This document shows positions 30,009-39,099 of a stretch of 64,000 nucleotides of DNA, piece by piece; position 1 is the first letter of the stretch, and each line of letters opens with the position of its first letter. The position numbers and the translations under genes were made by a program. The stretch lies in NCBI RefSeq assembly GCF_025398175.1, contig NZ_CP099734.1:1984001-2048000 (forward strand), given 5' to 3'. The DNA comes from Photobacterium sp. TY1-4 (GTDB lineage Bacteria > Pseudomonadota > Gammaproteobacteria > Enterobacterales > Vibrionaceae). The notes below the pieces were generated by a model. The model made no database searches. It was not told the origin of the DNA and was given only the letters and a program-made list of their open reading frames with translations.

Positions 30009-31379
30009 GTGCAAAACTATTGGCGAGAAACCCGTCATCTCTTGAAATTAGCCATTCCGGTACTGATCGCATCTGTGGCCCAAACTGCCATGGGGTTTGT
30101 CGATACCGTCATGGCCGGTGGCGTCAGCGCCACCGACATGGCGGCCGTTTCCGTCGCCGCCAGTATTTGGTTACCGGCTATTTTGTTTGGGGTCGGCCTG
30201 CTGATTGCGCTGGTGCCGATCGTTGCCCAGCTCAATGGTTCCGGAAAAAAAGAAAAGATCCCGTTTGAAGTGCAGCATGGATTTGTCCTCTCTGCGCTGG
30301 TGTCCGTTCCGATTATTCTGGTGCTCTATAACGCCGGAATGCTGATTGATTTGATGGACGTCGAGCCGGTTCTGGCTGAGAAAACCATCGGCTATCTGCA
30401 TGCGGTACTCTACGCTGTTCCCGGCCTGTTGTTCTTCCAAACCCTGAAAAGCTTCTCCGAAGGGCTGTCTTTGACCATTCCCGGGATGGTCATCGGCTTT
30501 ATCGGCCTGGCCGCGAACATTCCGCTGAACTGGATCTTTGTCTACGGTAAATTCGGCGCACCGGAAATGGGCGGGGTTGGCTGTGGGGTCGCAACCGCGA
30601 TTGTCTACTGGCTGATGTTCATCGCAATGCTGATCTACGTGTTTATCAACAAGCGTTTAAAGCAAGCGGGTCTGTTTACCACCCTGTACCAGCCGCAGCC
30701 GAAGGCTGTTCTGCGCCTGTTTAAGCTGGGCTTCCCGGTCGCAGCCTCGCTGTTTTTTGAAGTTTCCCTGTTTGCAGCGATTGCCCTGCTGATCTCTCCC
30801 TTGGGTTCGATTGTGGTGGCCGCGCACCAGGTGGCAATCAACTTCTCCTCCCTGATCTTTATGCTGCCGATGAGCTTCGGCGCAGCACTGAGTATCCGGG
30901 TGGGTTTCCTGATGGGGAAAGAAGAGATTGATGAAGCCCGAATTGCCAGCCACAGCGGGATAATGGTAGCGATCGGAATGTCCCTCATCACCGCAATCTT
31001 GACTGTTGTGTTTCGAGAAGAAATCGCCCTGCTCTACACCGACAATCCTGAGGTTGTGCTGCTGGCCGGTCAACTACTGTTCCTGGCCGCGGTGTACCAG
31101 TGCAGTGACGCAGTCCAGGTGGTTGCCGCCGGTGCCCTGCGCGGCTATAAAGATATGCAGGCGATTTTCTCCCGCACCTTTATTGCCTATTGGATCCTGG
31201 GCCTGCCGTCCGGGTACATTCTGGGCATGACCGATTGGGTGGTAGCACCAATGGGTCCGCACGGCTTCTGGTACGGAAACATCATCGGCCTGACGTCCGC
31301 CGCCGTCATGCTGGCCGTGCGGATGCGCTGGGTACATCATCAGGACAACCAGTTCCAACTGGCAATGTCGCTGCGATAA
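30009..31379 (+). CDS. norM: MATE-family multidrug efflux pump, NorM/MdtK
   Basis: A 456-residue, 12-helix inner-membrane antiporter that exports cationic drugs and dyes. The N-terminal half carries PVLIASVAQTAMGFVDTVMAG, and the GGVSATDMAAVSVAASIWLP stretch closely resembles Vibrio NorM. The start is GTG at 30009, with CCAGGAGC upstream; this gives the NorM length, whereas the open frame extends 27 codons further without a ribosome site. Confidence 0.95.
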   Translation: MQNYWRETRHLLKLAIPVLIASVAQTAMGFVDTVMAGGVSATDMAAVSVAASIWLPAILFGVGLLIALVPIVAQLNGSGKKEKIPFEVQHGFVLSALVSVPIILVLYNAGMLIDLMDVEPVLAEKTIGYLHAVLYAVPGLLFFQTLKSFSEGLSLTIPGMVIGFIGLAANIPLNWIFVYGKFGAPEMGGVGCGVATAIVYWLMFIAMLIYVFINKRLKQAGLFTTLYQPQPKAVLRLFKLGFPVAASLFFEVSLFAAIALLISPLGSIVVAAHQVAINFSSLIFMLPMSFGAALSIRVGFLMGKEEIDEARIASHSGIMVAIGMSLITAILTVVFREEIALLYTDNPEVVLLAGQLLFLAAVYQCSDAVQVVAAGALRGYKDMQAIFSRTFIAYWILGLPSGYILGMTDWVVAPMGPHGFWYGNIIGLTSAAVMLAVRMRWVHHQDNQFQLAMSLR

Positions 31380-31405
31380 GCACAGCACCTCCCCCTTCGA
31401 ATGAC

Positions 31406-31430
31406 AAGGCGACTCAGGTCGCCTTTTCTT
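31406..31430 (+). terminator. Terminator of norM
   Basis: An 8-bp perfect stem AAGGCGAC/GTCGCCTT with a TCAG loop is followed by TTCTTTTT. Confidence 0.9.
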
Positions 31431-31488
31431 TTTGCGCCAAAGTTAACCATAATAGAGAAAGCAATGATAAAAAACATAAGCTTACGTG

Positions 31489-32538
31489 ATGCAAAAATGC
31501 CCTGCGATCGCTGTACTCCTCCTTTGCTTCGCCCTCTTCGGGTGTGAGCGCAATAGCTCGGAAGCCAGTTTCGAAATCTATCAACAACGCCTCGCCAGCG
31601 TCCTGGAGGTGCCGACACCTGCCGCACCAAAGACCCAAACACCACCCCTGCCGGATATCCGTGATCTGCTTCTGCCGATAGAGGAAATCCGAATCGGCCT
31701 GCTCGATGCATATGAGCTCCGAAAGTGCGGCCTGTTCCAGCTCATCGCAGAGCGAAACTCAACCCTGGGCAAACTTCAGGATAAGACCCGCCAGATGCGC
31801 TATGAGCTGCTGTTTATGGACGGGCTGGAATACTGCCTTAGTACGTTACCGGAAGACTCAGAGCTGCGGCCCCAGCTTGAACAGTTTCACGCCTTAAAAC
31901 GCCGGCAGCTGCCGCATTATTTATGGAACATGCTGACAACGGGGGAAGAATGGCGCCGGCAACTGAACCTGTTCACCCACGCCTTTCCGCTGGACAGCTT
32001 CCCCGGTGCCACAGAGAACCAGGAGGCGATGCGCTATTTGCAACATATTCACCAACGAATTATCCGGGAAGAGACTCTGCCACCCAAGCAGGCGGAAGGT
32101 TTACTCCATCATCAAGCAGCCATTCACACCTTTCGTTACTTCGGCCAGCTCGTCTATTCGATGGCCCGCGCCAGCGACTGGCTCAACACCACCACCCGGT
32201 TGCTGGAAGCCCATGAATCCGCGGTCATCTGCGGCGCAAACCGCAACCAGCAGCAAGCGGAATATCTAAGTAATGTGTTCTATCGTTTTTTTGCCGCCGA
32301 CCTGCAGCCTTATCTCACCGAACTCGACAGCCAGTACCAGCAGATCCAGGGACCACTACGGACGTTGTTGAACCCACCAACAGAACTCGGTCCCCGGTTC
32401 GCGCCCTATTATGACTATTACGTCGCCGGTCAGCTCTATCAGGACTATCGCCAGGCCATCCTCAACCATGTCCGTTTTTGGCAGCGCACGTTCAAACGCT
32501 GCCAGATCAAAGTCGGTTTGCAGCACCAATCCAACTAA
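31489..32538 (+). CDS. DUF3080-family lipoprotein
   Basis: A 349-residue predicted lipoprotein. The N-terminus is a hydrophobic signal ending in the lipobox LFGC, so Cys19 or nearby would be lipidated. The rest is soluble, helical and rich in Gln/Leu/Arg. The look and neighbours fit DUF3080, a Vibrionaceae/Alteromonadales family with no known function. The ATG at 31489 overlaps an alternative GTG one codon earlier; the ribosome site is weak. Confidence 0.75.
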   Translation: MQKCPAIAVLLLCFALFGCERNSSEASFEIYQQRLASVLEVPTPAAPKTQTPPLPDIRDLLLPIEEIRIGLLDAYELRKCGLFQLIAERNSTLGKLQDKTRQMRYELLFMDGLEYCLSTLPEDSELRPQLEQFHALKRRQLPHYLWNMLTTGEEWRRQLNLFTHAFPLDSFPGATENQEAMRYLQHIHQRIIREETLPPKQAEGLLHHQAAIHTFRYFGQLVYSMARASDWLNTTTRLLEAHESAVICGANRNQQQAEYLSNVFYRFFAADLQPYLTELDSQYQQIQGPLRTLLNPPTELGPRFAPYYDYYVAGQLYQDYRQAILNHVRFWQRTFKRCQIKVGLQHQSN

Positions 32539-32670
32539 TGCTACGCAAACTAGCACTCGTCCAACCAACACCGGAGGCAACCCGGGCTATCTATCCCGGG
32601 GGAATCCCTCTATGATGAACTTAGCTGTGCTATCAGGCACATAGGTGGATCGCATAGGGAAGGAATACAA

Positions 32671-32931
32671 ATGAAAAAGAATAAAAACGATGCCAAATTA
32701 CTGAAAAAAGCACTGGAATTAGGTTTTGCCTTTGCGCACAAGCAGGGCTATGGCGATTTGGATAAAAGCGTCTCGGCCAAAGACAAGGTTGAATGTATTT
32801 ACCGCCTGCTCGTTGCGGCCAAGCAAATTACACCACTGGCTCCGGAACAAGAAGACGGTCCCAATATGAAGCATAAGCTGGTGCTGTGGATTTCCCGCTT
32901 GTTGCCCCCGGATCACGAGTTGCTGAAATAA
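32671..32931 (+). CDS. DUF5062-like small protein
   Basis: An 86-residue, Lys-rich, soluble protein, mostly helical, containing SAKDKVECIYRLLV and KHKLVLWISRLLP. It resembles the DUF5062 family found beside ParA genes in vibrios; this is recalled, not searched. The start follows GGAAGGAAT. It lies 65 bp before the ParA-like gene, so the two may be cotranscribed. Confidence 0.65.
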   Translation: MKKNKNDAKLLKKALELGFAFAHKQGYGDLDKSVSAKDKVECIYRLLVAAKQITPLAPEQEDGPNMKHKLVLWISRLLPPDHELLK

Positions 32932-32996
32932 GCATTGCGACGCATACCGCGGTCAGGTAACGTATTTTGATTCAACATCATCCAGGGAAGGGAGAC

Positions 32997-33806
32997 ATGC
33001 GGCGAGTCATATTTAACCAAAAAGGTGGCGTGGGGAAATCAAGCATTGCGGCAAACCTGGCAGCGCTGAGCGCGGCACATGGCTACAGAACACTGCTGAT
33101 CGATTTGGATGTTCAGGGCAACAGCAGCCATTATCTCGGCTACGATCCCCGCGATGACGCCGGGGCAGATCAAAGTAAAAATATTGCTGAGCTGCTGAAT
33201 CAAACCGTCGGCTGGTTTTCAGTCTCCACGCCGGTCAAAGCCTTTCCCCAACCGACGCAATTCCCCAAGTTAGATATCATTCCGTCCAGCCCCAAACTGG
33301 AGAAAATTGAATCTGAGCTCGAGCGCCGCTACAAAATCTACAAGCTCCGGGATGCGCTCGATGAACTCGAAAAAAATTATGATCGCATTTACATTGATAC
33401 CCCGCCCAACTTTAACTTTTTCAGTAAAGCTGCACTCATTGCCGCACAGCGGCTACTGATCCCGTTTGATTGCGACAGCTTTTCCCAGCAAGCCCTGATG
33501 ACCTTGCTCAATAATGTCGCCGAGCTTCGCGAAGATCATAACCCTCGGCTTGAAGTCGAAGGCGTGATTGTCAACATGTTCAACGCCCAGGCAAACTTTC
33601 CGGCCAAAATCATTGCCGATCTGAGTGACATCGGTTTACCGATCCTCAAGCCCTATTTGCCTCTGTCAGTCAAAATGAAAGAGTCACATTACCACCAGCA
33701 ACCGCTGATCCATATGCTCCCGAATCACAAGCTGACCCAAGCTTTTGAACAGTTATTTGAACATCTGGAGCAAACCGCACCCAGCAGGCTAGAAACTGAA
33801 CAATAA
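32997..33806 (+). CDS. ParA-family ATPase, orphan
   Basis: A 269-residue deviant-Walker ATPase. The P-loop is KGGVGKSS near the N-terminus, Walker A' is LIDLDVQGNSS, and Walker B is IYIDTPPN. It has no N-terminal DNA-binding domain, unlike plasmid type Ia ParA. There is no parB or parS-like repeat nearby. Such orphan ParA proteins position chromosomes, chemotaxis arrays or other cargoes; this one's cargo is unknown. The start at 32997 follows GGGAAGGGAG. Confidence 0.88.
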   Translation: MRRVIFNQKGGVGKSSIAANLAALSAAHGYRTLLIDLDVQGNSSHYLGYDPRDDAGADQSKNIAELLNQTVGWFSVSTPVKAFPQPTQFPKLDIIPSSPKLEKIESELERRYKIYKLRDALDELEKNYDRIYIDTPPNFNFFSKAALIAAQRLLIPFDCDSFSQQALMTLLNNVAELREDHNPRLEVEGVIVNMFNAQANFPAKIIADLSDIGLPILKPYLPLSVKMKESHYHQQPLIHMLPNHKLTQAFEQLFEHLEQTAPSRLETEQ

Positions 33807-33935
33807 CAAGGCATTACTCTTTGGAAAACCGAAGTCATGATGCTGGTTTTAAGCCTGTTGTTGCTGGTTTGGCTTACGCTTTGCGTAAACAGTAAGCAAA
33901 CACGCGCTTTTTTCAGTTTTTATGGATAGTTGCAC

Positions 33936-33964
33936 TTGCGCCCCCATCATGAAGTGTTTAATAT
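33936..33964 (+). promoter_or_regulatory. Promoter of the tRNA-Val array
   Basis: TTGCGC (-35) and TAATAT (-10) have exactly 17 bp between them. The first tRNA starts 35 bp after the -10, leaving a short leader. A C-rich stretch lies inside the spacer. Confidence 0.7.
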
Positions 33965-33999
33965 CCACCTTGTTCTCAGGAACATGACAGTTCAGTGAT

Positions 34000-34076
34000 A
34001 CGACCGTAGCTCAGCTGGTTAGAGCACCACCTTGACATGGTGGGGGTCGGTGGTTCGAGTCCACTCGGTCGTACCA
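34000..34076 (+). tRNA. tRNA-Val(GAC), type A copy 1
   Basis: A 77-nt tRNA with encoded CCA. The acceptor is ACGACCG/CGGTCGT, the anticodon stem CCACC/GGTGG with loop TTGACAT, and the T-arm loop TTCGAGT. The A-T first acceptor pair differs from the partner genes' G-C. Confidence 0.97.
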
Positions 34077-34121
34077 ATTTTGAATGTTAAACCAGAACAT
34101 TCAATATACTGTGAACAATCT

Positions 34122-34198
34122 GCGTCTGTAGCTCAGCTGGTTAGAGTACTACCTTGACATGGTAGGGGTCGGTGGTTCGAGTCCACTCAGACGCACCA
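34122..34198 (+). tRNA. tRNA-Val(GAC), type B copy 1
   Basis: A 77-nt tRNA with encoded CCA. Acceptor GCGTCTG/CAGACGC, anticodon stem CTACC/GGTAG, anticodon GAC. It differs from type A in the acceptor and anticodon stems by paired changes. Confidence 0.97.
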
Positions 34199-34256
34199 AT
34201 TTGATAATGCCCTGCTCCTTCGATTCTTGTCAATTAAGCGGCGCATGACAAACAAT

Positions 34257-34333
34257 ACGACCGTAGCTCAGCTGGTTAGAGCACCACCTTGACATGGTGG
34301 GGGTCGGTGGTTCGAGTCCACTCGGTCGTACCA
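34257..34333 (+). tRNA. tRNA-Val(GAC), type A copy 2
   Basis: Identical by eye to the type A gene at 34000, 257 bp downstream of it. The flanking spacer is similar but diverged. Confidence 0.97.
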
Positions 34334-34380
34334 ATTTTGAACGTTAAACCAGAACGTTTCGAAATACTGAAACAAAATCT

Positions 34381-34457
34381 GCGTCTGTAGCTCAGCTGGT
34401 TAGAGTACTACCTTGACATGGTAGGGGTCGGTGGTTCGAGTCCACTCAGACGCACCA
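34381..34457 (+). tRNA. tRNA-Val(GAC), type B copy 2
   Basis: Identical by eye to the type B gene at 34122, 259 bp downstream of it. Confidence 0.97.
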
Positions 34458-34516
34458 AATTAAGAATGCCCTGCCCTTTCGATTCATGTCGATAAACGCA
34501 GTGCATCAAAAACAAT

Positions 34517-34593
34517 ACGACCGTAGCTCAGCTGGTTAGAGCACCACCTTGACATGGTGGGGGTCGGTGGTTCGAGTCCACTCGGTCGTACCA
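34517..34593 (+). tRNA. tRNA-Val(GAC), type A copy 3
   Basis: Third type A copy, 260 bp after the second. Confidence 0.97.
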
Positions 34594-34640
34594 ATTTCGA
34601 ACGTTCAACCCAAACGATTCGAAATAATGTAACAAAATTT

Positions 34641-34717
34641 GCGTCTGTAGCTCAGCTGGTTAGAGTACTACCTTGACATGGTAGGGGTCGGTGGTTCGAG
34701 TCCACTCAGACGCACCA
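34641..34717 (+). tRNA. tRNA-Val(GAC), type B copy 3
   Basis: Third type B copy and last gene of the array; the terminator follows after 19 bp. Confidence 0.97.
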
Positions 34718-34736
34718 TTTTCCTCGAAAGAGATTG

Positions 34737-34768
34737 AAAAGCCTGTTCTTTGGAACAGGCTTTTTTGT
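34737..34768 (+). terminator. Terminator of the tRNA-Val array
   Basis: A 12-bp perfect stem AAAAGCCTGTTC/GAACAGGCTTTT with a TTTG loop ends in a run of six T residues. Confidence 0.93.
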
Positions 34769-34866
34769 ATTCCGACGTCACTGTCGACAAACTGTCTCGG
34801 AACCAGATTTACCGGGCCTGTCTTTACTGAGCCAAGCTGTATCAGACCGAGCGATACCCGAAAAAA

Positions 34867-35787
34867 CTAGCGGGCGACAAACTCACGTATTGGCGCCAGC
34901 AACAAAGCCGTCAAATCCAGCTGTGGTCCGGTATATGGAATCGAGTTAGTCGTCATCAGCTGGCGCACCCCTTTATCCAATAACCGTTGATCCGAGCTAT
35001 CGGCAAAAATACCGTGAATGGCCGCGCAGTCAATGGTTCCGAGCCCCTGGGCCTGTAAGGCATCGACGGTTTTCAGCAAAGTTTCGCCACTGGCAATCAC
35101 ATCATCAATGATCACCGCTGTTCGGTCCTGATACGGACGAAGATCCGGCAGCGTCACCTGAACATCCCGATCGCCACGGCGCAACTTGGTGCCAATCACG
35201 AACGGATGGCCACTTTGTGTCGCAACATCCGACACCCACTGGTGGCTTTCTTGATCAGGCCCGATCAAGAGCAACTGTTCCCTTGCTGCCAGCCATGCCG
35301 TCAGTAGTGATGTTGCATGAAGCACCCGAGTCGGGATCGTATAAATCTCATCCAGAGTTTGATAACGGTGCAGGTGCGGATCCACGGTGATCAGCCAGTC
35401 CATCTCCCGGGACAATTGTCCGGCAAAAATACGCGAAGTTACGGCTTCTCCCGGCATAAACCGAAAATCCTGACGCATATAGCAAAGATAAGGCGCAACC
35501 AGCCCCACACTGGTTGCACCGAGTTCACGCAAGGTCGCCGCCAGATAGACCATCGGCAAATACTTGTCATCCGGCCGGGACAGATCTGCCAGAATGATAC
35601 AGGGCCGCCCGCTAACATCACTTTCCACGCGCAGGTAAGACTCGCCATCCGGGAAGCGCCGGGAATCGAGCTGCCCCGGCTGTGCCGGCAGTTGCTGACC
35701 CAAACTCCGGGCTAACGGATGCGGTGTCAGCGCAAACAACACCGGATGATTCTGCTGCGGGTGAAGCTGCACCCTTTCTTCAGTCAT
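34867..35787 (-). CDS. Ribose-phosphate pyrophosphokinase family protein
   Basis: A 306-residue PRPP synthase homologue. It keeps the RQD motif (YMRQDFRF), the DPHLHR metal/ATP region, a KLRRGD flexible-loop equivalent and the PRPP-binding VIIDDVIASGETL. It is divergent from the housekeeping Prs and closer in look to archaeal-type enzymes. It is the last gene of a minus-strand cluster, 13 bp after a nucleoside/NMP phosphorylase, which suggests work on ribose phosphates released by that enzyme. Whether it makes PRPP from ribose-5-phosphate is unproven. Confidence 0.82.
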   Translation of the reverse strand: MTEERVQLHPQQNHPVLFALTPHPLARSLGQQLPAQPGQLDSRRFPDGESYLRVESDVSGRPCIILADLSRPDDKYLPMVYLAATLRELGATSVGLVAPYLCYMRQDFRFMPGEAVTSRIFAGQLSREMDWLITVDPHLHRYQTLDEIYTIPTRVLHATSLLTAWLAAREQLLLIGPDQESHQWVSDVATQSGHPFVIGTKLRRGDRDVQVTLPDLRPYQDRTAVIIDDVIASGETLLKTVDALQAQGLGTIDCAAIHGIFADSSDQRLLDKGVRQLMTTNSIPYTGPQLDLTALLLAPIREFVAR

Positions 35788-35799
35788 CAGCCACCTCGA

Positions 35800-37311
35800 T
35801 TACAAGCCGTCGCCAATCACAAACATATCTAAGTTTTCCCGGTAGTACGCCAAGGCATAATCCCGCTCACCCAGGCTTTGCGTCAACAGGGTGAACAGCG
35901 GCGCCCCTTCTTCAACCCAGTCCCCCACAGCCACATGAAAACGCAGGCCTGCGCTGGCTTCATTCGGGGCCCCGGCCAGCTTCGCTAACCGGGCGAGGCG
36001 ACGATTATCGATTCGCAACACCTTGCCGCTGTGCAGGGCATACTGAACCTGCTGATGGTGCGCGGTCGGTAGGATTTTCACCGGGCCTTGCGCCTGAAGA
36101 ATTCGCTGAAACTGCGCCCAGGCAGCACCGCTGTCCAGGATTTGAGTGGCCTGAGCCAACGCGGCATCCAGCCCCTCACCAAACGCAAAGTCGAGCAACT
36201 CAGCCGACAACTGCAACGCCCGCGTCCTGAGCTCACCGGCCAGCCCGGCTTCACCTTTGAGGATGGCCAGGATCTCCCTGGCTTCCTCCGCCGGACCAAT
36301 CCCCAAACCAATCGGATGGCTGCCGTCGGTGATCACACAGCGAACGTTCAACCCCAGCGCCAAACCGACCAACGGGAAGAGCTCCGCCAGTCGGTAGGCA
36401 TCCTCTTGGTTCCGTACTTTGGCCGTCTCGCCGACCGGAATATCGATCAACACATGGGTAGAACCGGCAGCAATTTTTTTCGACAACACCGAAGCAATCA
36501 GTTGTCCTTCGCCATCCAGATCCAGTGCTCGCTCGACCCGGATCAGCACTTCATCTACCGGACTCAGGCTCACCGCTCCACCCCAAGCCAGACAGGCACC
36601 GGTTTGCTCCACCACGGTTTGCAACTGTGTCAGGTGCAGATCCACCGTCGTCAGGGTTTCCATGGTATCTGCCGTTCCGGCGGGTGATGTGATTGCCCGC
36701 GACGAGGTCTTCGGGATCACCAATCCGGCGGCACTGACAATTGCCACCACCAAGGGGGTCGTCCGGTTTCCCGGCAGCCCGCCGACACAGTGCTTATCAA
36801 ACACCCGCTCATGCCCGGGCCAAGTCAGCCGTTTGCCGCAATCGACCATTGCGCGCGTCAGCGCAATAATCTCAATGGAACTCAGCCGCTGACCGGCACA
36901 GGCCGTCAGAAAGCTGGCTATCTCGATGTCACTGTAATGATGGGACCGGATATCCGCAATGATGGCTCGGATATCCAGATCATTGAGCTCGTGGCCATAA
37001 ATTTTCTTCCGCAGCGCGCTCAGCGAAGGCACTAAGGGCACATGCTTCACCAGAACCTGATCACCACTGGCAACCCCGAGGCGTTGAAAGGCCACATCAG
37101 AAAACCCGATATGATGGTGCGGTATCACGTGCTTCGCCACCACATTCAGTGTCGCAATAATCACCTGCCCATCCGATTCAACCGCAACCCGGGAGCTGGC
37201 CACCAGCCCCTCGGCGCGACAGATATGACAGTCACTCCGCATATAGACCACCGGCTCCTGGTGGGTATCAATCCCCATTTTCATTGCGGTCAGCAGATGC
37301 TTCTTCTCCAT
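35800..37311 (-). CDS. Thymidine/AMP phosphorylase family protein
   Basis: A 503-residue phosphorylase of the long, archaeal-type thymidine phosphorylase family that includes AMP phosphorylase. The N-terminal ~85-residue extension is typical of that group. The phosphate-binding KHCVGGLPGNRTT and SRAITSPAGTADTME segments match, and a C-terminal lid (GLRFHVAVGDWVEEGAPLF) is present. It would release a base by phosphorolysis, giving ribose 1,5-bisphosphate if it uses NMPs. The start chosen is ATG at 37311, 9 nt from GAGGTG; a GTG at 37323 overlaps that site. It lies between the beta-CASP nuclease and the PRPP synthase homologue. Confidence 0.85.
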   Translation of the reverse strand: MEKKHLLTAMKMGIDTHQEPVVYMRSDCHICRAEGLVASSRVAVESDGQVIIATLNVVAKHVIPHHHIGFSDVAFQRLGVASGDQVLVKHVPLVPSLSALRKKIYGHELNDLDIRAIIADIRSHHYSDIEIASFLTACAGQRLSSIEIIALTRAMVDCGKRLTWPGHERVFDKHCVGGLPGNRTTPLVVAIVSAAGLVIPKTSSRAITSPAGTADTMETLTTVDLHLTQLQTVVEQTGACLAWGGAVSLSPVDEVLIRVERALDLDGEGQLIASVLSKKIAAGSTHVLIDIPVGETAKVRNQEDAYRLAELFPLVGLALGLNVRCVITDGSHPIGLGIGPAEEAREILAILKGEAGLAGELRTRALQLSAELLDFAFGEGLDAALAQATQILDSGAAWAQFQRILQAQGPVKILPTAHHQQVQYALHSGKVLRIDNRRLARLAKLAGAPNEASAGLRFHVAVGDWVEEGAPLFTLLTQSLGERDYALAYYRENLDMFVIGDGL

Positions 37312-37414
37312 ACGGTTCGGCACCTCATGTTGTGGTTATCCATTGCCCATCGGATCTCAACAACGTCCTGGCTGTCTTGCCCCATACGAACTCACCCGCA
37401 TGGTCAATCTCCGG

Positions 37415-38770
37415 TTAAATGGTCACAATGCTCTGGTATCCGGCGATATCGACCCGATATTTGGTGGTTTGTTGCAGGTGATCCCGCATCCCTTCGAGGG
37501 CATCCGGGTCGCCGTGGATCAGCTGGATGGGAGTATGCTGACGTAAGGCAGAGCGTTTCAGCCACGCCATGATATCGACATAATCCCCGTGCCCCGACAA
37601 ACCTTCAATCACTTCAACTTCGGCCCTGTTTGCGACCCAATCCCCGTGGATTTTAACGTGCTCAACGCCTTCCAGCATTTTGGCGCCGCGGGTCCCGCCA
37701 GCCTGGTAACCGACAAACAGGATGGTGGTGCGGTGATCCGACAATCGCTGCTTCATATGATGCAGAATCCGCCCGCCCGTCACCATACCGCTACCGGCAA
37801 TAATAATCATCGGCCCCTGCTTTTCAGCAATCATCTTCGATTCATCCACCGTGCGGGTAAACACTGCAACGTTACACATCGCGTGGCACTGATCCGGATT
37901 CAGCTTATGCTCCACTGCGTAACGGCAATAAATATCAGACACATCAATCGCCATCGGGCTGTCGAGGTAAGTCGGTAGTTTGGGGATCCGTTTCTCAGCC
38001 ATCAGTTGCGATAACATGTGCAGCAAGGTTTGGGCACGTCCGACCGCGAAGCTGGGGATCAACAAGGTTCCCCCTTTCTGCGCCGTACGATTCACCACAT
38101 CGGCCAGCGCGGCCATCGGATCGCCGGCATCATGCCGCCGGTTCCCATAAGTGGACTCCAGAAACAACATATCCAGAGTCGGCAGTGGTTCCGGCGGGCG
38201 CATCAGAATGTCATCCGGGCGCCCGACATCCCCGGAGAATCCGATCACCTTGCCTTCCGCCTGAAGGATCACACTGGCTGCCCCGAGAATATGACCGGCA
38301 TTTTGCAGTCGAAGCCGGATATCCCCAACCTCGAACGTTTCCTCGTAATTGACCGACTGAAACAACGCCATCGACGCTTCCCCGGTCGGCCGATCATAGA
38401 GTGGCTCCGGCTTTTCGTGCTTACTCAGCTGATGCTTGTGATAAAAATTCGCATCTTCTTCCTGCAAATGTCCGCTATCGGCCAGCAAAATCGCGCAGAG
38501 CTCTTTTGTTGCACTGTGCGTGATCACCGGTCCCCGATATCCGCGCTTATAGAGCACCGGAATAAAGCCGGAATGATCTAAATGTGCATGGGTCAGCACA
38601 ATGGCGTCCAATTTATCGATATCAAACAGTTGCGGCTGCCAGTTCCGTCGACGCAACCACTTGTAACCCTGATACAAACCACAGTCGATCAAAATCCGGG
38701 TGGTTTGAGTCTCCACCAGAAATTTCGATCCCGTGACCGTTTCACAACCACCAAGACAGAAAATCTTCAT
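37415..38770 (-). CDS. Beta-CASP metallo-beta-lactamase fold ribonuclease
   Basis: A 451-residue MBL-fold hydrolase with a beta-CASP domain, related to CPSF-73/YSH1-type RNA-processing nucleases. The metal site is HAHLDHSG, with further ligands in GHILGAA and SGDVGRP. The beta-CASP part spans roughly residues 240-370 (FAVGRAQTLLHML, GSGMVTGGRILHH). The C-terminal RMMBL-type GLSGHGDYVDIMAWL carries the last His. First gene of the minus-strand cluster, 104 bp before the phosphorylase. The ATG at 38770 is preferred to a GTG four codons upstream. Confidence 0.88.
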   Translation of the reverse strand: MKIFCLGGCETVTGSKFLVETQTTRILIDCGLYQGYKWLRRRNWQPQLFDIDKLDAIVLTHAHLDHSGFIPVLYKRGYRGPVITHSATKELCAILLADSGHLQEEDANFYHKHQLSKHEKPEPLYDRPTGEASMALFQSVNYEETFEVGDIRLRLQNAGHILGAASVILQAEGKVIGFSGDVGRPDDILMRPPEPLPTLDMLFLESTYGNRRHDAGDPMAALADVVNRTAQKGGTLLIPSFAVGRAQTLLHMLSQLMAEKRIPKLPTYLDSPMAIDVSDIYCRYAVEHKLNPDQCHAMCNVAVFTRTVDESKMIAEKQGPMIIIAGSGMVTGGRILHHMKQRLSDHRTTILFVGYQAGGTRGAKMLEGVEHVKIHGDWVANRAEVEVIEGLSGHGDYVDIMAWLKRSALRQHTPIQLIHGDPDALEGMRDHLQQTTKYRVDIAGYQSIVTI

Positions 38771-38915
38771 CGTTTTCCACAACTAAAAAGAAGGTGCTCC
38801 ATCAATAGTAGTGTCGCTGGCGCCATTCCACGAAATTTCATCCCCGCTTTAGGGCATGACCATGCCATCTCTGCGCAACCGAGTCGTCATCAGGCCGTCA
38901 TCGACTGATGTTAGT

Positions 38916-38935
38916 TGCGTGAAAATAATCACACT
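38916..38935 (+). promoter_or_regulatory. Possible CRP site, MBL / porin intergenic region
   Basis: GTGA-AAATAA-TCAC forms a good CRP-like core within TGCGTGAAAATAATCACACT. It lies in the 330-bp gap between the divergent beta-CASP gene and the porin and could act on either. The rest of the gap (to 39099) is AT-rich, and I could not fix either promoter. Confidence 0.45.
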
Positions 38936-39099
38936 TTAAACAGAATGTAATCACATGGTTTCTATTCTATAAAGGCATATTGTTGACAGTTATCACAATT
39001 TCAAAAGCAACCGATTGCGAGTAATTACTCTAAGTGTGAGCATATAGACAGTTATTTGCGATTCAATGTTAAAAATCTAACACTTTCTAAGGTCAAATA

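Noticed and set aside
33807..34866. tRNA array as a genomic-island attachment site
   Set aside because: No integrase, no direct repeat of a tRNA 3' end beyond the tandem modules themselves, and housekeeping-type genes on both sides.
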